Assembly: GCA_964652255.1 (NCBI GenBank)
Contig: CAZZBM010000001.1
Location: 310,001 to 374,000 of the forward strand
Origin: CAZZBM01 sp964652255
GTDB taxonomy: Bacteria > Bdellovibrionota > Bacteriovoracia > Bacteriovoracales > CAZZBM01
DNA length: 64,000 bases
Direction: 5' to 3'
In this document: piece after piece, positions 58,857 through 64,000 of the stretch
Position numbering within the stretch: the first letter of the stretch is position 1
How the letters are laid out: each line of letters starts with the position of its first letter
The notes under the pieces: model-generated
Told to the model about the DNA's origin: nothing
What the model saw: the letters and a program-made list of their open reading frames with translations, nothing else
Databases searched by the model: none
Position numbers and translations under genes: made by a program

Positions 58857-60889
58857 ATAATATAACCTTTTTCTTGTAGAAATTTTCTAAAATCTTCTTC
58901 AGTTAAAGATTGATATTTTAAAAACTGCATACTAAAACTTGCTCTACCTTTACTCAAAGATCTTAAATCTGTACTGAAACCAAAAAGTTTTTTTAAGGCA
59001 ATTTCACAGTGAAGCACTTCATTAGATTCCTGCTGAACATCAATTTTTAAAACCCTTCCTTGTCTTGCAGCAATGTCTGACAAGATATCTCCAGCTGATT
59101 CTAAAGGAGTCTCAATAGTAACATTCATAATAGGCTCTAATAAGATTAAATGATCTCTTAAAAGAATAGTCCTTAAGATTTGATCAAAAATAGATTTCAT
59201 TTCTACTTCTTGCAAGGGTTCTTGTGTAGAAAATTTTTTTACTTGAACTTTCAGACCTAAAAGAGGATAACCAGTAAAAATTCCTCCTTGGCAAAAAGAA
59301 TAAAAAGATTGTTTTAAAAATTCTTCTTCTGTTTCAATGATATTGTCTTCTGATTTTTCTATTTTAAGATCATAACTCACAAGAAAATTTTTTTGAAACA
59401 CAGTAAAAAACTTTTCTTCTTTTTTTTCTAAAAGAGAAATTTTTAATCCTTCTCGATAAGAAACCTGAGGTTGACCTTGATTGATTCCAATTTTATACTC
59501 TCTTTTCATTTTTTCAGTGAGAATTTCTAGATGAAGCTCTCCCATCCCTGAAATAATCATTTGACCAGTTTCTTTATTCTTTTCATAAATAAAGGAAGGA
59601 TCTTCTGTTTGAAGATTTTCTAAAACAGTTAATAACTCTTTTTCATCTTTTTGAGATTTTGGCTCAATCACAAGACTCATCACTGGCTTTGGAAATTGCA
59701 TTAAATCAAAGGCACAAAAATGCTGAACATGACAAAGAGTTTCTCCTGTTCTAGTATTTTTCAATCCAATAAAAGCAACAATATCTCCCGCTTGAGCTTC
59801 ATTAATTTCTTCTCTTTTATTGGCATGCATTTGAACAATTTTTAAAACTCTTTCCTTCTCTCCAGTAAAAACATTTAAAACCATCTCTCCTGTTTTAATA
59901 GTACCAGAATAAATTCTTACATAAGTCATACGACCTAAAAAAGAATCAAACATCATTTTAAAAGCGTAAGCAGAAAAAGGGTCTTTCTTATTAGTAATAA
60001 ATAAATCTTCTTCAGCCTTGGAAAAATCTAATTTTTTATTTTTAAAATAATAAATTTTTTTGGCAGGAGCTGTTTTTGGGGAAGGTAAAAAAGTTGTTAA
60101 ATGATCTAAAAAAAATTGTATTCCTTTGTTTTTTAACGCTGATCCACAACAAACTAAAACAAAGTGATTTTCATGAAAAGCTTTTAAAAAAGCTTTTAAA
60201 ATTTCTTGCTTTTCTATAAACTCTTCTTTTAAATATTTTTCTGCTAAAGAATCAGAAAAATCCAAAACAATATGAAGCATTTTATCATAAAAAGGATCAT
60301 CAAAAGATTCTTCGTGAATTTCTTTTCCTAACTGATCTTTAAAGTAAAAATTTTTTTCATAAAAAAAATCTTTAATTCCAACAAACTCTTCATTCTCATA
60401 GATAGGTTCCTGTAGTAAAAAAACTTTTTTCTGAAACTTCTTTTCCAAGTCAAGACATACTTGATGAAAATTTGCCCCTAATCGATCTAATTTATTAATA
60501 AAACAAATTTTTGGAAGTTGATATTTTTCAGATTGTCTCCACACTGTTTCAGTTTGAGGTTGAACTCCTCCTACTGAGCAAAGAACAACCACAGCACCAT
60601 CTAAAACTCTCAAGGAACGTTCTACTTCTATGGTGAAATCTACATGCCCTGGAGTATCAATAAGATTTAAAACAAAATTATTCCAATGACACTGAGTAGA
60701 AGCAGAGGTAATAGTAATACCTCTTTCCTGTTCTTGATCCATCCAGTCCATGGTTGCTGTCCCTTCATGAACTTCACCTAACTGATGAGTCTTACCTGTA
60801 AAAAAAAGAATTCTCTCTGAAAGAGTTGTTTTACCAGCATCAATATGAGCAATAATACCAAAGTTTCTAAGACGATCTAAATCATCCAT
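58853..60889 (-). CDS. fusA: Elongation factor G
   Basis: EF-G drives translocation and, with RRF, ribosome recycling. The 678-residue product is slightly shorter than the usual 690-704. Motifs are G1 AHIDAGKTTLSERILFFTG, G2 RGITITSASTQ, G3 DTPGHVDFTIEVERSLR and G4 NKLDRLGA, with domain IV-V signature SKGRASFSMQF near the end. Domain II and IV loops are divergent. It is third in the rpsL-rpsG-fusA order; tuf does not follow directly. Confidence 0.96.
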   Translation of the reverse strand: MDDLDRLRNFGIIAHIDAGKTTLSERILFFTGKTHQLGEVHEGTATMDWMDQEQERGITITSASTQCHWNNFVLNLIDTPGHVDFTIEVERSLRVLDGAVVVLCSVGGVQPQTETVWRQSEKYQLPKICFINKLDRLGANFHQVCLDLEKKFQKKVFLLQEPIYENEEFVGIKDFFYEKNFYFKDQLGKEIHEESFDDPFYDKMLHIVLDFSDSLAEKYLKEEFIEKQEILKAFLKAFHENHFVLVCCGSALKNKGIQFFLDHLTTFLPSPKTAPAKKIYYFKNKKLDFSKAEEDLFITNKKDPFSAYAFKMMFDSFLGRMTYVRIYSGTIKTGEMVLNVFTGEKERVLKIVQMHANKREEINEAQAGDIVAFIGLKNTRTGETLCHVQHFCAFDLMQFPKPVMSLVIEPKSQKDEKELLTVLENLQTEDPSFIYEKNKETGQMIISGMGELHLEILTEKMKREYKIGINQGQPQVSYREGLKISLLEKKEEKFFTVFQKNFLVSYDLKIEKSEDNIIETEEEFLKQSFYSFCQGGIFTGYPLLGLKVQVKKFSTQEPLQEVEMKSIFDQILRTILLRDHLILLEPIMNVTIETPLESAGDILSDIAARQGRVLKIDVQQESNEVLHCEIALKKLFGFSTDLRSLSKGRASFSMQFLKYQSLTEEDFRKFLQEKGYII

Positions 60890-60902
60890 GAAATTTTATC
60901 AA

Positions 60903-61376
60903 CTACCACTTCAAATGAGCAAAAGCTTTGTTAGATTCTGCCATTTTATAGACATCTTCTTTTTTCTTAAAAGCACCACCACGAGAATTTGCTGCTTCAA
61001 AAATTTCTTCTGCTAATTTCTCTTCCATGCTTTTTCCAGGTCTTAAACGAGCATAATCTCTAATCCAACGAATCGCTAAAGACTGTCTTCTAAAAGGACG
61101 TACCTCAGAAGGAACTTGATAAGTTGCTCCACCAATACGACGAGATCGAACTTCTAAAGCTGGCTTGATTTGATTCATAGCACGCTTAAAAACCTCATAG
61201 CCCTCTTCACCAGGATTTCTCTCTTCAATAATTTTTAATGCTTTATAAAAAATTCCTTCAGCTTTAGCTTTTTTTCCATCATACATTAAAGCATTTACAA
61301 ATTTTGTAATCATTTTATCATTATAAACAGGATCAGGTAATACTTCTCTAATTTTTGCTTGATGTTTTCTACTCAT
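60903..61376 (-). CDS. rpsG: 30S ribosomal protein S7
   Basis: The 157-residue product initiates 30S head assembly. Typical segments are DPVYNDKMITKFVNALMYDG, KPALEVRSRRIGGATYQVPS and the ARLRPGKSMEEKLAEEIFEA helix. It is between rpsL and fusA. Confidence 0.97.
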   Translation of the reverse strand: MSRKHQAKIREVLPDPVYNDKMITKFVNALMYDGKKAKAEGIFYKALKIIEERNPGEEGYEVFKRAMNQIKPALEVRSRRIGGATYQVPSEVRPFRRQSLAIRWIRDYARLRPGKSMEEKLAEEIFEAANSRGGAFKKKEDVYKMAESNKAFAHLKW

Positions 61377-61379
61377 ATT

Positions 61380-61760
61380 TTATCCCTTAGTCTTTGGTTT
61401 TTTCGCCCCATACTTAGAACGACCCTGTCTTCTCTTTTCAACACCTGAAGTATCTAAAGCTCCACGTACAGTATGATATCTTACCCCTGGTAAGTCTTTA
61501 ACTCTTCCACCTCTGATTAAAATCACAGAGTGCTCTTGCAAATTATGTCCCTCTCCACCAATATAAGAAGTCACTTCAAATCCAGAAGTTAACTTAACCC
61601 TACAAACCTTTCTCATAGCTGAATTGGGTTTTTTTGGAGTTGTTGTATAAACTCTTACACAAGTTCCTCTTCTTTGAGGAGAAGATTTTAAAGCTGGTGC
61701 TTTTGTTTTATTTGTTTTGTCTTCACGACCTTTTCTTACTAACTGATTAATTGTTGGCAT
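61380..61760 (-). CDS. rpsL: 30S ribosomal protein S12
   Basis: The 126-residue product has MPTINQLVRKGREDK, RGTCVRVYTTTPKKPNSAMR and GGRVKDLPGVRYHTVRGALD. Both Lys positions linked to streptomycin resistance (in TPKKPNSA and GRVKDLPG) are wild type, so no resistance is predicted from S12. Confidence 0.98.
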   Translation of the reverse strand: MPTINQLVRKGREDKTNKTKAPALKSSPQRRGTCVRVYTTTPKKPNSAMRKVCRVKLTSGFEVTSYIGGEGHNLQEHSVILIRGGRVKDLPGVRYHTVRGALDTSGVEKRRQGRSKYGAKKPKTKG

Positions 61761-61784
61761 AACTTTTCATGTCCTTATCATAAT

Positions 61785-64000
61785 TTAAATTAAAAAGGAA
61801 GAATAATCTTTTTCTTCCGACCTGGCTTCATAGTCACTATAAAGGTTAGCTCCCGTTCCTCCAGGAATTAAACGACCCATAATAACATTCTCTTTTAGTC
61901 CCTTCAGTTCATCTACCTTACCTTCAAGAATAGCTTGCGTTAGTACCTTTGTTGTTTCTTGAAAAGAAGCTGCTGAAATAAAAGACTCTGTAGCTAAAGA
62001 AGCTCTTGTAATTCCTAAAAGAATAGTCTTAGCTTGAATTGGTTTTTGCTTCTTAGCCAAGAGTTCTTTATTTAAAAGTCTTAATTCTTGCTTAGAAATT
62101 TGCTCTCCTGCAATTAAAAGAGAATCTCCTGGATCAACGATTTCTGCTTTCTTAATCATTTGAGAAACAATCACTTCAATATGCTTGTCATTAATCTGCA
62201 CACCTTGAAGACGATAAATTTCTTGAATCTCATCAACAATATAACGAGCTAAAGCCTTTTCTCCTAAAACTTGTAAAATATCATGAGGGTTTGTTGCTCC
62301 GTCCATAATCTGATCCCCTGGACGTACATAATCGCCTTCATTAACAATAACGTAACGACCCTTTGGAATAGTGTATTGAACAGCCTCACCTTCTTCAGGA
62401 CGAATAATAATTTTTCTCACACCCCTAAGCTCTGGTCCATATTCAACAGTTCCAGCAATCTCAGCAATTTGAGCTGATAAAGCTGGTTTTCTTGCTTCAA
62501 ACAACTCAGCAACCCTAGGTAGCCCCCCTGTAATATCTTTTGTTTTCGTAGATTCTCTTTGAACTTTCGCAATAATAGAACCACCTTCAATTTGATCACC
62601 CGGACTTACCGTAATTAATGAACCTACAGGCAATCTATACAGAGCCTCCCTTTTTGTTCCTGGAATTTTTACTATTTTTCCCTGCTCATCTACAATCTTA
62701 ATCATAGGCTTTTTTGAAAGATCTTCTTTCATTTTAGCTTCTATGACCATTCTATGAGTTAGTCCTGTTACAGCATCCACTTGCTCAATAATTGTTTTAC
62801 CTACTTCAATATCTTCAAACTCAATTTTTCCTGAAACATCTGTAAGAACAGGCATAGCAAAAGGATCCCATTCTAAAATTTTTTCCCCAACCGTGACCCT
62901 CTCTTCTTCTTTAAAAAAGATTTTTGATCCATAAACAGCAGGAATTTTTTCTTTAATGATACCCTCAGGTGATTTAATATGGATCTCACCCGTTTTATTC
63001 ATCACAACCTTTGTACCATCTTTTTGTTCATAAACTTTTAAATCAACATAATGAACTTGACCAGCTGTTCTTGCTTCTATTTTGTTAACCTGAGCTCCTG
63101 CTGTTGCAGTCCCTCCTACGTGAAAAGTTCTCATGGTTAACTGAGTTCCAGGCTCACCAATAGACTGTGCTGCAATGATTCCAACAGCTTCACCTTTCAT
63201 AACAAGATCCCCTCTTGAAAGATCTCGTCCAAAACAATGAGAACAAAAACCAAAATTTGCTTGGCAAGTTAAAACAGACCTAACTTCAACCTGGTCTATG
63301 TTTTTTTCTTTAATAAGAACTATATCTTTTTCTGTAAATAAATGATTTTTTTCAAAAATGATTTCATTTTTTTGTTTAATTTCTTTTAAAGCTACCCTTC
63401 CCAACACTCTGTGAGCTACATGTTCAACAATTTCACCACTTTCAATTCTAGAGTTTAAAACAATACCCTCTTCTGTTAAACAATCATCTATAGTAATTAG
63501 AGCATCTTGAGCAACATCAACTAATCTCCTTGTTAAGTATCCTGAGTTGGCAGTCTTTAAAGCCGTATCAGCCAAACCTTTTCTAGCACCATGAGTTGAA
63601 GAAAAATATTCTAAAACAGAAAGACCTTCTCTAAAATTAGAAGTAATAGGAGTTTCAATAATTTCACCCGAAGGTTTTGCCATCAATCCCCTCATCCCAG
63701 CTAATTGTCTTAACTGTGCATTAGAACCTCTTGCTCCAGAATCAGCCATCATAAAAATAGGATTAAAAGAAGAGTCAACAATTTCTTCCTTTCCAGAAGT
63801 AAATTTTTGCTTAGATAAACCCTCTATCATCACCTTAGAAAGTCGTTCATTGGTTTGTGCCCAAACATCAATAATTTTATTATAACGCTCACCCGTGGTA
63901 ATAGAACCTTCATTATATTCTTCTTGAATAGAAGTAATTTCTTTTTTTGCTTGATCAATAATTTTTCTTTTCTCTTGAGGAACGATCATATCTTTAACAT
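61785..64000 (-). CDS. rpoC: RNA polymerase beta' subunit, C-terminal part (5' end outside window)
   Basis: The frame stays open to the window's right edge, so the gene is cut; about 738 C-terminal residues are visible. It begins near IVPQEKRKIIDQAKKEI and includes FNPIFMMADSGARGSNAQLR, the bridge helix and trigger loop region (GLSVLEYFSSTHGARKGLAD and EAVGIIAAQSIGEPGTQLTM), and the second zinc site (Cys in DDCLTEEG, then CQANFGFCSHC). The C-terminal end has ITRASLATESFISAASFQET. It is followed by rpsL, the usual rpoC-rpsL junction. Confidence 0.97.
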   Translation of the reverse strand, partial: VKDMIVPQEKRKIIDQAKKEITSIQEEYNEGSITTGERYNKIIDVWAQTNERLSKVMIEGLSKQKFTSGKEEIVDSSFNPIFMMADSGARGSNAQLRQLAGMRGLMAKPSGEIIETPITSNFREGLSVLEYFSSTHGARKGLADTALKTANSGYLTRRLVDVAQDALITIDDCLTEEGIVLNSRIESGEIVEHVAHRVLGRVALKEIKQKNEIIFEKNHLFTEKDIVLIKEKNIDQVEVRSVLTCQANFGFCSHCFGRDLSRGDLVMKGEAVGIIAAQSIGEPGTQLTMRTFHVGGTATAGAQVNKIEARTAGQVHYVDLKVYEQKDGTKVVMNKTGEIHIKSPEGIIKEKIPAVYGSKIFFKEEERVTVGEKILEWDPFAMPVLTDVSGKIEFEDIEVGKTIIEQVDAVTGLTHRMVIEAKMKEDLSKKPMIKIVDEQGKIVKIPGTKREALYRLPVGSLITVSPGDQIEGGSIIAKVQRESTKTKDITGGLPRVAELFEARKPALSAQIAEIAGTVEYGPELRGVRKIIIRPEEGEAVQYTIPKGRYVIVNEGDYVRPGDQIMDGATNPHDILQVLGEKALARYIVDEIQEIYRLQGVQINDKHIEVIVSQMIKKAEIVDPGDSLLIAGEQISKQELRLLNKELLAKKQKPIQAKTILLGITRASLATESFISAASFQETTKVLTQAILEGKVDELKGLKENVIMGRLIPGGTGANLYSDYEARSEEKDYSSFLI

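Noticed and set aside
62283..62599. Short open frames on both strands within rpoC
   Set aside because: They overlap conserved beta' sequence in other frames.

Overview
This window is a strongly A+T-rich, gene-dense stretch of a Gram-negative bacterial chromosome. Evidence for an outer membrane includes two Phe-terminated outer-membrane beta-barrel genes, several lipoproteins, Lgt, MurJ and a LysM-bearing MltD. The gene families would fit a Bdellovibrionota or deltaproteobacterial-type lineage, perhaps host-associated, but this is inference and no 16S gene is present. Compaction is extreme: ATGA overlaps between co-directional genes are the rule and convergent genes overlap at their ends. TGA is used as a stop in many intact genes, so the genetic code is standard.

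Left part (1-17.6 kb): the 3' part of smc, an unknown gene, mutY, a K+-dependent type membrane pyrophosphatase (hppA), murJ, a DUF507-like gene and a uvrC lacking the usual C-terminal HhH domain. Next comes an accessory cluster: two tiny membrane proteins sharing a Cys-rich NCSIDGE tail, followed by a PEGA lipoprotein. Then rpiB, a THUMP methyltransferase, and a four-gene reverse-strand operon joining an acyl-CoA dehydrogenase to an unknown protein and two long secreted proteins with low-complexity linkers. A beta-carbonic anhydrase gene follows, with its start codon inside a strong hairpin.

Middle part (17.6-43.2 kb): an initiator tRNA gene with a promoter abutting its 5' end; an M50 protease-scpA-scpB-rluB run on the minus strand; a trmB-dnaG-rpoD-SNF2 helicase operon; a minus-strand group with trkH, trkA, an orphan membrane PAS-like protein, lepA and an unknown gene; a RodZ-like gene with pepA; two tandem outer-membrane barrels ending at a strong terminator; mltD and lgt; then the ribosome-assembly operon rplU-rpmA-obgE-rsfS-rlmH; and a lysE and thioredoxin-like pair on the minus strand.

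Right part (43.2-64 kb): one near-continuous minus-strand transcription-translation superoperon read from right to left: rpoC (cut by the window edge), rpsL, rpsG, fusA, then tuf, rpsJ, the S10, spc and alpha ribosomal protein genes, secY, adk, rpmJ, rpsM, rpsK, rpoA and rplQ. Three small genes missed by length cut-offs (rpmJ, rpmD, rpmC) were recovered by reading the sequence. rpsD is absent from its common place between rpsK and rpoA. The fusA-tuf junction is interrupted by a plus-strand putative lipoprotein gene and a decayed neighbour.

The least explained parts are the NCSIDGE peptide cluster (9.2-10.2 kb), the acyl-CoA dehydrogenase and secreted-protein operon (11.7-16.7 kb), and the lipoprotein and pseudogene island inside the str region (57.7-58.9 kb). 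No CRISPR array, insertion sequence, prophage, rRNA gene or replication origin was seen.
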